64,000 nucleotides of DNA from NCBI RefSeq assembly GCF_000002865.3, contig NW_001865079.1:54294-118293 (forward strand), given 5' to 3'. How positions within the stretch are numbered: position 1 is the stretch's first letter; each line of letters starts with the position of its first letter. Positions 34,901 to 46,847 of the stretch are shown here, in pieces. Position numbers and translations under genes: made by a program. Source of the DNA: Monosiga brevicollis MX1. Its lineage: Eukaryota > Opisthokonta > Choanoflagellata > Craspedida > Salpingoecidae. The notes under the pieces were generated by a model. It did not search any database and was not told where the DNA came from. It saw nothing but the letters and a program-made list of their open reading frames with translations.

Positions 34901-35880
34901 ATACTGATTGAGGAGAATAAGCGTGGCCTGAAAGAGGCGTTGACGAAAGACTATGGCCTGGTGGGGCGTATTTGCACAACAAAGTTATCACGGACAATTG
35001 AGTTTCGAGTCAGGGCAGGCAAAGACGACGGTCAATGGGGCACATGCACGCACTTCGATAGCTGGGCAGGTAGCGCCCGGGCCGAGGCCGCTTGTGGCAG
35101 CCTCGTGAAGCGGAGCAGCCTTTTGACACAAGAACGCCGCCACTTTGACGTAATCACTTGGTTCCGTGGGCGGCAGCAGCGTTGAGGGCAAGCCGGCCAG
35201 ATCAACGACGCAAGCCAGCGAGCCCTATGGACAAACCCACACGCACATACATACGGCATGTAATGGTAAGTGGATGGATGGAAGGCGGGTCACGCTGCGA
35301 GGGTATCTGGCTTTCAAATGCCTAAAGAGCGGTTTGGCTCGCAGCGCGGCAAGCGCCGACTGCGCTGGTACGTACTGCTTGAAGGGACAGGAGGCACCGT
35401 TCGCGGCGACGGCGGGCCTACCGAGGTGGGGGGTGAATTTTGGTCTGAAGGCATGAGGTGGGGCCGCCAGGAGTTGGTGACACATACGTATTCTCGTCGG
35501 TCTTGGCGAGCACGCCACGCGCACTGCAGGGTAACTGCAGCTTCCTGCCGCCTTCGCTCCTCCTGGCAGCACGAGAAGCAGTTGTCGTGGTGAACTTGAG
35601 CTCGCGTGCGGCGTCGAGACACGGGCAGCGGTCGTTTCGTAAAAACACACGTACATGGCGTTGTTGGCGAGCAGCAGCAGCTTGGTGCATAATAGCACCA
35701 CGCTCTTTCTGCAAGGAATTGGAAGGAGGTGGGGGTTTTGCACCCCAGGTGCCCGTTTGGAATGTGAGATGAGCTGCCACGTCAAACTGGCCGACATTTC
35801 ATCCGAGCGTCAAGTCGTACCGTCCGGCGCGCGCCGCCCAGGGAAATGTTTTTCTGGCGCTTGGCTTTGCCGTCAAACAT
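31906..35880 (-). CDS. UBE3C: HECT-type E3 ubiquitin ligase UBE3C/Hul5
   Basis: Proteasome-associated HECT ligase. The start MFDGKAKRQKNISLGGARRT matches the UBE3C N-terminus, and EERRRQEAAVTLQCAWRARQ (exon 35562-35488) its IQ-like region. Exons read with matching phase are 35880-35821, 35708-35655, 35562-35488, 35417-35376, 35224-35054, 34957-34905 and 34831-34731. One or more exons lie around 34680-34380 (VQRLVKSHHTLSGGQQQMLA; LHLRLYLDFFDAESQTA). The long last exon, 33899-31906, holds the HECT domain: AGVDGGGLFREFLQLICREG, YPNPDMPLL, YKFLGTIVGRALR, and the catalytic Cys in LPSAATCMNLLKLPPY (codon 32005-32007). It ends ETEGFGLS, as UBE3C ends AGFELS. An acidic Ser/Asp linker precedes the HECT region. 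I could not fix the junctions between 34731 and 33899. Confidence 0.85.
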
Positions 35881-36439
35881 GTTGCTTGGTCTTTATGCAT
35901 GATGCATGACATGTCAGTTGAGTTCAGGCCGGAGCAGGGCAGAGCAAACCCGGCTCGGGGCGGGTGTGCCGTGAGGCGTGAGACGCGCATCCACGTACCA
36001 CAGAAACAGGCCAAAAAAAGCCCTCCACCTTGTTCAAAAGCACTCCGTCCAGCAGCCCACACGAGGAGCCGTGCAGAGGCAAACCGAGGCAGTCAAGACT
36101 GGCGTTTGGAATGGCGATAGCATTCAAAAAAGCAGGCGACCGCCTCCCCCCCGCGCGTCCCGCGCCGACCCTCAACCGCGACTACCGCTCGTCCAGTGAG
36201 AGACGACGCAGAGAGAGAGTGTGTGTGAGAGTTGAAGTGAGCGAGCTAAGAGAGATAGAGAAATGAGCAAAAAGATCACATACAAACGCAAAGCTAAAAC
36301 CAGAGATGGTCAAGATATCAGAACCAAATCCAGAGAAGAGACACGGGCGCACAACATAAGTCACACAAAAATGATGACAACTTAAAAAGGATGACAATAC
36401 TTTGCAAATTGTCATCATTTACAGGTATTGTCATCATTT

Positions 36440-36483
<44 letters not shown>

Positions 36484-36485
36484 CG
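35881..36485. promoter_or_regulatory. Divergent promoter region between UBE3C and the CCCH-finger gene
   Basis: About 600 bp between the two start codons. It has GA-rich stretches (36197-36265), an imperfect direct repeat of ATTGTCATCATTT-like sequence at 36405-36440, and a CA repeat ending at the CCCH gene start. Confidence 0.5.
36440..36481 (+). repeat. (CA)n microsatellite
   Basis: About 21 CA units end 4 bp before the ATG of the CCCH-finger gene. Confidence 0.95.
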
Positions 36486-38133
36486 ATGCGAGGACGCGGA
36501 CGAGGGCGAGGGCGAGGTCGGAGTCGAGGCCGAAGTCGCGGGGGTCAAGGGGGTCGCGGGGTGCGGGGTCGGGGGTGGGGATCGGGTATGCAATGGGCAG
36601 CGGGGCAGCTAGGTCAACCTGCTTTCGTCATCTCCTTTGATAGCGGGACTGTTTCGCAGGTGAGCCCAGGTCTGGTACACATGAATTTGGGTCCGCGGCT
36701 GACATAGGTTTGGTGATTGTCGAACCGCAGGCGAGGCGTGGTGCGTGGCATCCCCCCATTGATGCGGATGGAAGCAGGCCAACTGCCTCAGCGACAGCCG
36801 TGCCAGCTGCACGTAACCAACATGCGACTGCCGGGCAGTCCGAGCCGTCGCTGTGCTTGTTCTTTACTCGGTGAGCGACACAAGTGTGCAAACCTCAGCC
36901 ATGTTTTCAAGCCCTCAAGGCCGTGACTTGCGTCTCAGCACAAGCGCCTGCCTTGCGCAAATGCATCTATCACTGCTGTTTTTTTTTTTTTTTCTTCTTT
37001 TATGACCCCGGCTGTGCTTGTTCTGCTCTGGCTACTTGTCTTCATATTTACTGACATGCTGTGTGATTGATTTTTTTTTTTTTTGTATTCGATCGGACCT
37101 CGTGTTCACCTGATGAACACAGCCTGGGCAAATGTCGAGCTGGTGCCAATTGCCCTTTTCGCCACGACAAGGCAAAGCTGGCCCTGTGCCCACGCTATCT
37201 GACCGACCAGTGTGATGGTCGGTGTGATTTATCCCACCAGATTGTTCCCGGGAATCAGCCGCATTGCCGCTTTCATCAAGATGGCGTCTGCTCGCGCCCC
37301 AACTGCCGCTATGCCCATGTGCGAGTCGCCCCACAAGCTCCCTTCTGCCAGGTATGTTTTTTCGGGCCCGCACCGCCTTTGACAAAGGGATTGCAATGGT
37401 ACTGTGGGTTCTGTTCCAAAGAGCGGCCCCATCTTGCATCTTCCTGAGACACCTTCTGCTGCTTGTGTCTTGTGCCTCAGGACTTTTTGGTAGGGTTTTG
37501 CGATCTCGGACATGCCTGTCGGCAGGTGCATGTGATTGCTTGTCAGGACTTTATCATCAGCGGCGCGTGTTCCTTTGGGTAAGCTTTCCCGCTTCTACCG
37601 ACTGGCATGAGCCAGCAACTCTATCCTTGTTTTTGTCTGCGCGTCCTTTCCCTCTCCCCTGTTGCTCTTCTCCCTGGTCCCTCACACGTCTTTCCATTTC
37701 CATTTCCGTGATTCTGCGCTACAATGATTGAATGTGTAGCAAAACCTGTCGCTATCCCCATATCAAACTGTCCCGCGCCCGACGGCGCGCGCAGACACCC
37801 GAGAAAGTATCCCCGCTGGCGCAACAACATAATGATGCATATGCAGATCCAGGCAAAATGACACTTCCAATTTCCTGTGGCCCTGGCCCAGACATTTTAC
37901 TGGAAGCAGCTCAACCTGAGATTGTCCACACCAATTCACAGAGCTCTCAAGACGCGCACACGACAGTACCCAGTGGTAATTCCAGGACAGAAGACAGTGG
38001 TGATTCTGGGACAGAAGACACTGGCTTCTCCTGGACCCCTGGGCTGCGCAGGGCAACATCCAAGCATGCCACTAGCCGGGCTGTGCTCGCCTATGCCAGG
38101 CTCCCTCGTCTCGCAACCCTTGCTGGTGTGTAA
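36486..38133 (+). CDS. ZC3H3-like protein with five CCCH zinc fingers, 344 aa
   Basis: RNA-binding protein related to ZC3H3, which acts in mRNA polyadenylation and export. Exons 36486-36659, 36731-36870, 37123-37351, 37481-37578 and 37740-38133 close exactly. The N-terminus is an Arg-Gly repeat (MRGRGRGRGRGRSRGRSRGG), usual for RNA binding and arginine methylation. Five consecutive CCCH fingers follow: CLFFTRLGKCRAGANCPFRH, CPRYLTDQCDGRCDLSH, CRFHQDGVCSRPNCRYAH, CQDFLVGFCDLGHACRQVH and CQDFIISGACSFGKTCRYPH. Their number, spacing and the lack of other domains match ZC3H3. The tail is Ser/Thr-rich and ends RLATLAGV. CPSF30 also has five fingers but ends in zinc knuckles, which are absent here. 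Confidence 0.83.
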
Positions 38134-38523
38134 ATGATGTGGACAATCCCCGCCGGTTTCTTCCTCTGTGAGGATCACTTTGCTTCAGTGTGCCTGTCAA
38201 AAGCGAACACGCATGAATGTGGAATCAACAGCACTTGTCTTGATTGCTGATACCGAAGCTCAAACATCGATTGTCGCGAACACACATCAAAAAAGCAAAC
38301 GGACTTTCACAGTCGAAGAGCTCGAGGCCAATTTCTTTGTTTTTTTCCAAGCCCATACACACAGAGACGAGACCAAGAGGACGCACACACCCGACTCATC
38401 ACCGGCCACGAAGTACGGGATGAAATTGCGAGCGTGCTCTGGTTTAAAAGGGGGTGGGGGTTGCCTGGAGCAAGCAGCGGATAACAAATCGAAGGTTGCA
38501 AATGCGGATGTTTCAGAGCATCA
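38134..38523. other. Convergent intergenic region
   Basis: About 390 bp between two gene ends. I see no coding sequence or clear signal beyond the expected 3' UTRs. Confidence 0.45.
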
Positions 38524-40306
38524 TCACGCAAGCAAGTCATGAAAATCCGCGGCACTCGACAAACCATCACTCAAGTCAGGCAGATGATCCATACCACCCG
38601 ACAAAACAATACTCAAGTCAGGCACAGTACCCGACAAATCATCACTCAAGTCAGGCAGATCATTCATACCACCCGACAAAACAATACTCAAGTCAGGCAC
38701 AGTACCCGACAAATCATCACTCAAGTCAGGCAGAAGATCCATACCACCCGACAAAACAATACTCAAGTCAGGCACAGTACCCGACAAATCATCACTCAAG
38801 TCAGGCAGATCATTCATACCACCCGACAAAACAATACTCAAGTCAGGCACAGTACCCGACAAATCATCACTCAAGTCAGGCAGATCATTCATACCACCCG
38901 ACAAAACAATACTCAAGTCAGGCACAGTACCCGACAAATCATCACTCAAGTCAGGCAGATCATTCATACCACCCGACAAAACAATACTCAAGTCAGGCAC
39001 AGTACCCGACAAATCATCACTCAAGTCAGGCAGAAGATCCATACCACCCGACAAAACAATACTCAAGTCAGGCACAGTACCCGACAAATCATCACTCGAG
39101 TCGATCAGATCATCGACAGGACCCGGTCGACCAACACGTAAGTCAGGCATTGCAGCTTGCCGGTCATTCAGCAAGTTTGCATTCAGACCTGCTGGCGGAG
39201 CATCGGCGTCTGGGTTTGCAGCGCTGGTAGCGACATAAAAATCGACATCGTTGTTTTCAACACCAAATGCTGACTGTTGCAAGTCAACATCGGCTAGAAG
39301 GACAAACTCTTTAATGTTAAAATGTGTCAGATCGATGTCGGGAAGGTTTTCCGAAACGAGTACTTCATGAGACAAATTGGGTACGTCCTGCCACACCAAG
39401 GCAGAGCAGCGCCGGACAACGAAACCTCGGTCACCATGGGGCCTCAAGAGCAACCAGTGATATTGCAAGTGGTTGTTAGCCCAGTCGAGCTGCTCGCGAA
39501 GAACATCCCCTTCCCCTTGAGGGGCCAGATAGTGGTTGTTGATATCAAGTGCGCCTCGGAGATGCATTTTAATGTCATTGGCGCTCGCATATTCTGCAGC
39601 ACAGCCCAAAAACATATCAAGACGGGATTAGCCAACAGCTGATGCCCAAGACTTCAAAAACACATGGCCTTACTTGCGATGATTCTCCACTGAGGCAGGC
39701 ACAGATACATGTTCAGCATTCGTTGGCACAGCTAAAACATGAGTCGTGAGCACTTTGAAAAATCCTACAACTGAACAATGGTGCGTGCAACATACGCCTT
39801 GAGTGTCGCAATCGCATGGAGCCTCAGACTCGCGAAGGCAAGGGCAAGGCAAGTTGCCAGTTGCCAGCCGACGAATGCGCTGGAGAAAATTCAGACAGGC
39901 AGTCCGCAGGCCACTGTTGGTGTGGGTGCGGCCGTCAACCGGGCGGCCGTGCTGTTCGCCTTGAAGGCTGATGGTTTCATGGGGAAGAGGTTCAAATGCG
40001 CTTGGCAAGAGGCTGAACGGGCCAAGCGAAAGCTGATCATTTTTCTCGAGCCACACGTTGTCAAGCAACTTCAAACGCCGCAGAGCACCACTGCCTTGGC
40101 CTATCAAATTTGTAAGTCATCGGTGCGTGACGTCAGCTCGGACACGGCAGAACGAGATGGGCGGGTATTGGACGAGCGGGAAAGAGGAAATTTTTTTGGC
40201 GGAGAGGAACAAGAAAAGACGCACTCGGACCAGTGGCAACGAGGAGCACGGTCAGAAGCGCTTGCATCTGCTGCTCGCTCAAGTCATGGATCGATTGATA
40301 AGGCAT
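38524..40306 (-). CDS. Unrecognised protein with C-terminal 25-residue tandem repeats, 502 aa
   Basis: I recognise no family. Exons 40306-40231, 40100-39796, 39731-39674 and 39593-38524 close exactly. The start is MPYQSIHDLSEQQMQALLTV. The N-terminal 150 residues include a Cys cluster (LPCPCLRESEAPCDCDTQG). The middle, for example LDINNHYLAPQGEGDVLREQ and FVVRRCSALVWQDVPNLSHE, looks globular. From about residue 330 the protein is a tandem array of a 25-residue unit close to DLSGTVPDLSIVLSGGMNDL plus PDLSD, with seven copies. The units are acidic, Leu- and Ser-rich. The non-repeat exons and the exact phase of all junctions make the minus-strand reading much better than the open plus-strand frames through the repeat. 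Confidence 0.62.
38569..39110 (+). repeat. 75-bp minisatellite, about 7 copies, open in several frames
   Basis: Units of 75 bp (for example starting at 38611 and 38686) are nearly identical. Each is made of a 33-bp and a 42-bp half that both begin ACTCAAGTCAGGCA. The period is divisible by three and lacks stops in several frames on both strands. Confidence 0.95.
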
Positions 40307-41689
40307 GGTTGTCGGTCTTGAAGAAGGTGGGCAGAAAGGGCAAGATGAAGATATGGTCGTCAGTAAGCAGCTTGTTCTCGGTGAGCGAGGCTGGACAGAC
40401 TTGAAGAGCTTGGTCCAATGTTCACGGGAACAAGAAAAATGCCACTTGGAGCCAGGGCGGAAACAAGGAGGGTAAAGCCGACGAGGGGCGATGGGCGAGG
40501 AAAGGCAGTGTGGTGTAGATGGTGGGGAGCGGGGCGACGAGACTTGTGTTACAATGCAAACAGGGGAACTGGCATCAAAGGGAAGCGCTGCGTAGGCGCG
40601 AGAGAAGCAAAAAAAAGGCAGGGAGAGTGATGGATCGTGCTCAGTCGGTTTGAGGGTAAGGGTGGGTAGCTCAGAAAAAAAAATGTAAATGTCGCCGCTC
40701 CACCGTCAGGTCGATTGGCACGGTTTGACTGAAGACGAGTCTGCAAACCAAATGTCGCCCCGATCCACCGTCAGGTCGATGAGCGCAGGTTGGTTGCAGT
40801 CAAGTTAACAAACCAAATGTCGCCCCGCTCCACCGTCAGGTCTTTCCGCGCAGGTTAGTTGCAGCCAAGTTAACGAACCAAATGTCTCCCTGAGCGAGCA
40901 ACACCAAGACGTTCAGAGGGAGCTTCAGCGTCAGGTCAACATTAAACTGTGTTAACGTTCAAGCTGACCGGACTGCTTTTTTAGATTATTGCTTGTAAGA
41001 CTGTTTTTGTCTACGACACATGTCAATGTCAGAAAAGTTTGAGCGCGCAGAGTGCGGTGGATTGATTATTGCGGCGCGAGTGCTCATGCTCTCTGCCTGG
41101 GGGTGGCAAAGAAACAAGACGCGGAAACCAATTGGTGCTGTGTGGCTTCCCCTCTTATCCATCGATTGCCAAGGACCCTGCCATCCAGATGTGGCGTAGA
41201 AGGTTTGATCAGCTATAGCCACCAGCGCCAGTGGACCTCAAGCGATCGAGCGACCGAGCGACCGAGCGAGAGAGAAAAAAAAACGGCTGGCCGTTTAGGC
41301 TGAACCGTCGAGCAAGCGCAGCTGCCAAGAGTTGCCTGTACCTGCTATTCACGAGGCTACCGAGGCCAAACAAAGTCTTCTCAGTCCCTCGCAGCAGTAG
41401 CCAGTTCTATCTTGCACCCTCCCGGTGCATCAACACGTCTGGTTCGTTTAAAATCGTCTGACAAGCGTGACTTTCCATTGAAGGAAACGTCTGACATCAG
41501 CCGCATCCATAACCTTTAACACAAGCGCCAGCGAATTTTCTCGTTTGTAAGGTGTGTGACTTCCTTCCAAACCAAAACGAGATTAACGTCTGACAATTAT
41601 CTTTGTGTTGACAATTGGTGTTGCATAAATGTGTTGTTGCAGTGGCACAAAAATAAACTAGCCGTTACGCGAACTCGGCTCGGGCAAGC
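40307..41689. promoter_or_regulatory. Divergent intergenic region with 65-bp tandem repeats
   Basis: About 1.4 kb between the start codons of the repeat-protein gene and PRMT9. It contains the minisatellite at 40684-40890, a CGAGCGAC repeat near 41245-41275 and no supportable coding sequence. Confidence 0.5.
40684..40890 (+). repeat. Tandem repeat of about 65 bp, three and a half copies
   Basis: Each unit begins AAATGTCGCCCCG, continues TCCACCGTCAGGTC and ends CAAGTTAACAAACC or a variant. Copies start near 40690, 40751, 40816 and, partial, 40881. Confidence 0.85.
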
Positions 41690-41718
41690 ATGGCCGCTCC
41701 GTCGGAGACTAGTGGTCG

Positions 41719-41754
<36 letters not shown>

Positions 41755-44247
41755 GAAGGGAGGTTCGGGCTCAAAGGCCGTTTTGGCCTCAGCCCGTGCG
41801 GCGCTCTTGGCTCACCAGGCTGAGCGGGCAGCCCAGCTCTTTCTCACGTACATTGGTCAGGTGCCTACCGCAATTCAGGTACGAGAACAATATTATTTCA
41901 ATCGCCCCCCAAGGATGCAGAGGGGGTCGGCCTCACCATGGTGGTCAATGAACCCCTAACCCTGTAGGAACCTGATCTTGCTCTGGAGGCTGCCACTGCC
42001 GTGCGTACGTACGCCTGGGAGCTCTTGGACACAGATCGAGCCGCTAGTGCATGCTGGATATACGACAATGCGCTGCGCATGCTGCCCGTTCCCGCTGCTG
42101 TCTGTGATGCTGCACACGTGTACATGGCCGCGGCACGTCCGCGCGCCGCCTTTGCTGCCCTGCACGCAGCACTGCATCGACCAGCCACCCGAGCTGAGCG
42201 CCATCAACTCGAAGCCACGCTTGATTATCTGCGCTCTCGGGCGATTGACCGCTGGCACTTTCCCATGGTAAACGATACCCTGCGGAACCGGCGATATCAG
42301 CAGGCCATTCGCCGGGCCATTGAGCGCTTCAGAGCACATTACGGCCGTGCACCCGTCGTCTTAGACATTGGTGCTGGTACAGGCTTGTTGAGTCTCTATG
42401 CCTCTGTTGCTGGCGCGCAGCACGTCTTTGCGTGCGAAATGAACGTCCTTCTTGCCGATGTGGCTCGCCAGTGTGTCGCTCGCCACCAACGCTCCCACTG
42501 TATCACCGTTCTTGAATGCCACTCAACTACGCTGCAACGAGGCATGCCCGTGCCGCTTTCAGCGTTGCCGCAGCAAGCCACCGCTGCACCGCACTCCCAG
42601 ACACTGATCCCTGCTTCGGGCTTTGATCTCATTCTCACCGAGCTGATGGATGCTGGCCTGCTCGGCGAGCAGATAGTACCCGTGCTCGACCATGCACGGA
42701 ATCATCTTGCGGCCCCGGGCTGTATGTTCATCCCCGAAGCGGCCTGCTTGGGCTTGACTCTTGTGCATGATCCTGTCACCAGCCGGCGTTGCCATGCACC
42801 GCCCCTACCGGCGCCCACCGCTATTGTCCCCACCCTTGCGGACAGCTACTCGTGCGTGCGTTGGGACTGGTTCGAGAGTCCCCACGTCCGACACGACTGC
42901 TCTTTTATCTGGCCTGATTATGAACTTGATTTAACACGAGTGCAACCCCGGATAGACTTGCGCGTGACTCTTCCCACCACTCACTTGGACGGCGATTCAC
43001 GTGCCTACTTTGTTGCCCTAACTTGGCAAGTGCGGCTGTGCGGCGCTGCCGGCGACAAGCCGGCACTTTGGCTGGCAGCGAGCCCCCACCCCCTCCCAGG
43101 TGCACCACACGAGGCATCACCTTCACTTTGCTGGGACGTGGCCTACTATCCACTAGTACCTTCAGGGTCCCGACTTGCTCCTCAGGACGCGCATACCAGC
43201 TCAACACCGAGCGCGCCACACACAAATTCGAGCCAGGGTGCGCCCATCGAGCTAGACGTGGCCATTCTGCCCAGTCAAGTTGCAATCAATTGGCGCATCT
43301 CCCAGCAAGCAGCACGCCCACTGGCTGCCACCCCACAAATACCCATGGGTGAACATGATCTGCTCGCTCTCAACGATCAAGCTTACCAAGACTGGATGAG
43401 CCGTGACGTGCAGCGTGCTTTGATACGGGCATCAGGTGATGCGCCGCCCCCCGGCCTTTTGGCAAGCCAACTCGCAGAGAGAACTGTCGTTTTAGCTGTG
43501 GCCATTGTCTGGGATGGGCAAAGCACCTGGCCACTCCACGCTCGCCAACAGTGGCTCTCTCAGCGGCCCGCGCACGCCCACGTTGTTTGGCACCTGCTGC
43601 CTTTGGCTGAGACCGAGGTGGGGATGTGCGTTATTGCCGCCAGCGAAGCCTGGGCTGACTTTCATGTCCACGCACCAAGCACTGCCGCTTCGGCGGGAAC
43701 TCTTGATGTAGCATGGGATCTCGTGGCTGCCGATGTGTGGGAATTGTCTGGCCAGGTACGCACTGAAGCCTTGCACCTGGTACAGCAGCTGCAAGCCATG
43801 TGTCCCCGGGTCGCCGTAGTCCCGGCAGCAGTTCATCTGGATCTGCAGCCCGTGCCTCGAGCTGTGTGGGCTCACTGGAACGAGGTGCGCTTGGAGGAGG
43901 CAGAACTGCTGGACGTGCGGCAGCTCAATGCTTACGGACTGCCCGAGGTTGCAGATGAGGCGCCGGCACTGTTGTGGCGAGCTGCGCACCACACCTGCAC
44001 GCTCGCTCTCAGTGAGGCAGCGACGCGCTCGCCACCAGAGTGGTGCTTCACCTTGCCGCCAGCTCTCCAGTTGGATGGACAAGCCTTGGCTTATCAGCTG
44101 CGTTTGGCCTCTGCGGCAGGCGAGCCAGACTTGAATCCGGCCGAGACGCTGCGACGCCTGGCCGTGTTGAGAGTGCCCAGTGCTGCGCGTGGCCTTGCCT
44201 TGTATGTTCGACCAATAGCCGGCTTGACCATCGAGGCTCAGCCTTAG
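41690..44247 (+). CDS. PRMT9: Protein arginine methyltransferase 9-like, 822 aa
   Basis: Transfers methyl groups from S-adenosylmethionine to arginine; PRMT9 methylates a splicing factor in animals. Two exons, 41690-41878 and 41968-44247, close exactly. The N-terminus starts with a twelve-Ala run and then helical pairs (AARPRAAFAALHAALHRPAT) that fit the TPR region seen only in PRMT9. Then come the PRMT entry motif FPMVNDTLRNRRYQQAIRRA, SAM motif I VLDIGAGTGLLSLYA (about 193-207), post-I FACEMN, and the double-E loop TELMDAGLLGEQIV (about 287). A second, degenerate methyltransferase-like half follows, with no intact SAM motif, as in PRMT7 and PRMT9. PRMT7 is the main alternative, but it lacks the TPR region. 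The start follows an AT-rich leader. Confidence 0.83.
41713..41755 (+). repeat. (GCT)n trinucleotide repeat encoding poly-Ala
   Basis: An almost pure GCT repeat near the PRMT9 start encodes a run of about twelve alanines. Such runs vary in length easily. Confidence 0.95.
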
Positions 44248-44530
44248 AGAGCGCCCTTTTATCGACTCAAAGCATTTTATTCTTGAACGCCAGACCTTTT
44301 TTTTTCTCTTCTGATGTGCCCCTCTGTTGCCGTTGCGTGGGCGAAGGACATGATGTCAAGCCACAGGGGCTATGGCACACATGTTGAAGCGTTTGCAGCG
44401 ATAGGGAAGGCTGTTGCACAGCACAATTTTGCACAAAAGGTAGACAATTGATCATCTGAAATGTGAAATGGATTTTGTAAGGAGGCTAACGCCCGGGAAT
44501 ATGACTGCGCGGCCAACCCACGATCGCCTC

Positions 44531-45752
44531 TTAATCCGACACGGGAGTCAGGCGAACAAAGACGGAGCTATGGCCAGCCACGTTCTTGTAAGTAATGGGG
44601 TCGGAGACATTGCTAGTCTCGCCGGTCCAAACATCCGTGGCCGTGAACTGGCCCGAAATGCCGAGCTCTGCAAAGGAGGCAGAGATGTCGGAGGTGGCGT
44701 TGAAGATGTTGATGAAGAGCACCGCCATTTCAGCTCCTGGCAGCGGCTTGCTCCAAACCTAAATGTGGGATGCAGTCCAGTCACCCAAAGTCCCTGGTGA
44801 GTCTTTAGGATGACCACACGCCAAAACCAAGATGCCGTTCAGTCTGAATCCCCTGTTTGTTTTCGTGTTACTTTGATGTCATAATTTCATGTGTGACCCT
44901 TCGTTTCCCTCTTTGCTCTTCGCTGGCAGTCACTGGTTGGCCTACCTGAGTCTTGGGGAAGACCTCGTTGGTGCCGGAGCTGCCACTGGCACCGTGCTTC
45001 GCAAAGCCAACAAACGTATCGCTGCTGTTTTTGACGAGTCGACCTGGCGAGCCAGCCCACTGCACAGGCGAGCATTGTAGAGCGCAAACATGCAAAAAAA
45101 GAATTCGTGAGGCCCGCGCCAACACGTCACGAGGCCGAATAAAAAAAAGGATTTGAGCGAGCCAGAGTAGAATGGGCACGGTCGTTGGCTTACGGCTTGG
45201 TTGATGGCAATGGCAGCTTTGTTGGTGATGATGGGATAGGCCAGCTCATAGAGCGTTTCGTTGGTGAGGTCAAAGCCCAGGGTCAGCGGGGCTGACGTGA
45301 CGCACCAGGCGGAAAAGTGGGTGCGGGATTCTTCGAGGTCGAGGCCAATGAAAACCTCGAGCATGTCTGGGTAGGACCAGCAGCCAGGGCGAGAAAGAGG
45401 CTTGATCGGCACCTGGTAGATGGTTTGGAATTGCAGGTTGTACATGGTCGACTGCGGACAGTTTTAGCAGTGCGCGGCCGGGACAGGTTCATGAGCGGCG
45501 CAAGGCGGCAAGCTGATAGGCAGCATCACACAAGCTCGGCCGGATGGATCAAGAAAAACAAGCAGGCAGGCCCGGCCTTAAGAAGATCAATGGACAAGCG
45601 AATCATACCAGGAACTGTGGGGCAATGTCAGAGCTAATCCGATAGAGGTTGAAGCGGCAGTCAACCAGAGCGGAAGGATCGGGAGGGGACCAGCTTTCAT
45701 GGTTATCACCTGCGAGCGGTCAGGCGTGGCGGATCAGCAAAATAGCGGCAGA

Positions 45753-45800
<48 letters not shown>

Positions 45801-46847
45801 AGTGTGTGGTGGATGGGCGCGCAGGTCAGTTGAAGCAGTGACGGACCGCAGTTTTCAAGGACCATGGCCCGACCGGTGGCATTCAAAGCATCGGACCACT
45901 AAGGATAGTGTTGTTGCGTAGGGTGCGTGGCTTGAGAAAGAGTGGCCGGTTGGCACGTGGGTTTTGGGGGGCTAGGGCGGAAAGATGGCCGCTTGGTCAG
46001 CGCGAGGCAAGAAACGCACCATGGAAATGTTGTGGGCGGGGCCACAGCCATCGACCTTGATGCTGTCAAAGTCGAATGCTGCGGTTGCGTTGGCGTCGTT
46101 GGCATAGTGGGGTGGCTTGCCGTGCTCGCCGCACCAGCAGTTGTTCTGGTACCTGACGACAAAGGGAAGCAGCGTACCCCGTGCGTGAGGGAAACAAGAA
46201 CAGCATTCGTCTGTCAACAACGACGCCAGACCGAATTTACGGGCACTCGGGGCATGGCCAAGGTCACGAACCAGCCCATCTTGACGTTCATGCCGTGGGC
46301 TTGCTTGACCATGGCACCCATGTCAGGGAAGATCTGGGTGTTGATGATGGGGTTGCCGTTCTTGTCGTGAAAATCGTTGTTGTTGCACAATTGCCAGCCT
46401 ATTAAAAGTCAGGTGGACCCAGCGTCCGGGAACAGACTACCGCGTGAGATCGGTGCGGAGCATGGCGCTGGACTCGTGTTGGAATGCACCACCAAGAAAA
46501 GACTTGGGATCCCCGCTTCAATCAAAAAAATCGAATCCCCACGGAATCAACAGCATGTACTCAAACACCAAATCGGGCAGGTGGCATGCACGCGCACCAT
46601 CATCAATGCCAATGGTATCGTAGCCATAGGACAAGAGGGACGGCTTGCCATTGACCTCCGCCTGGATGCCCTTGACCTGAGCCAGGATCAGGCTCTGGTT
46701 GATGTTCAACTCAAATGCATTCCAGCTGCGCCAGCCCATGGGCGGGGTCACAGCCAATCCATTCCACGAGTCCTGCACTGCACCCGCCGATCCCGCCAAA
46801 ACAGCCGCCACTGCCATCAAGGGCAGGGTATACTCCAAGACCCCCAT
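44531..46847 (-). CDS. GH27 alpha-galactosidase / alpha-N-acetylgalactosaminidase, 419 aa
   Basis: Secreted or lysosomal glycosidase that removes terminal alpha-galactose. Exons 46847-46598, 46398-46268, 46145-46020, 45898-45847, 45709-45609, 45451-45194, 45059-44946 and 44758-44531 close exactly. A signal peptide (MGVLEYTLPLMAVAAVLAGS) precedes GLAVTPPMGWRSWNAF, the GH27 hallmark. IGIDDGWQLCNNNDFHD, PDMGAMVKQAHGMNVKMGWF and NNCWCGEHG follow. The nucleophile Asp is in IKVDGCG (about 159), where most members have KYDNC, and the acid/base Asp in RISSDIAPQF (about 214). WSYPDMLEVF and HFSAWCVTSAPLTLGFDLT are also family motifs. The C-terminal beta domain ends HSSVFVRLTPVSD. Several N-x-S/T sites fit the secretory path. 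Confidence 0.87.
45754..45798 (+). repeat. (CA)n microsatellite
   Basis: About 22 CA units lie in the intron between exons 4 and 5 of the alpha-galactosidase gene. Confidence 0.95.

Noticed and set aside
38454-39230. Two plus-strand frames of 258 and 200 codons rich in Gln, Ser, His or Arg
   Set aside because: They exist because the 75-bp repeat lacks stops in several frames. The minus-strand frame has non-repeat exons with matching phases and is preferred.
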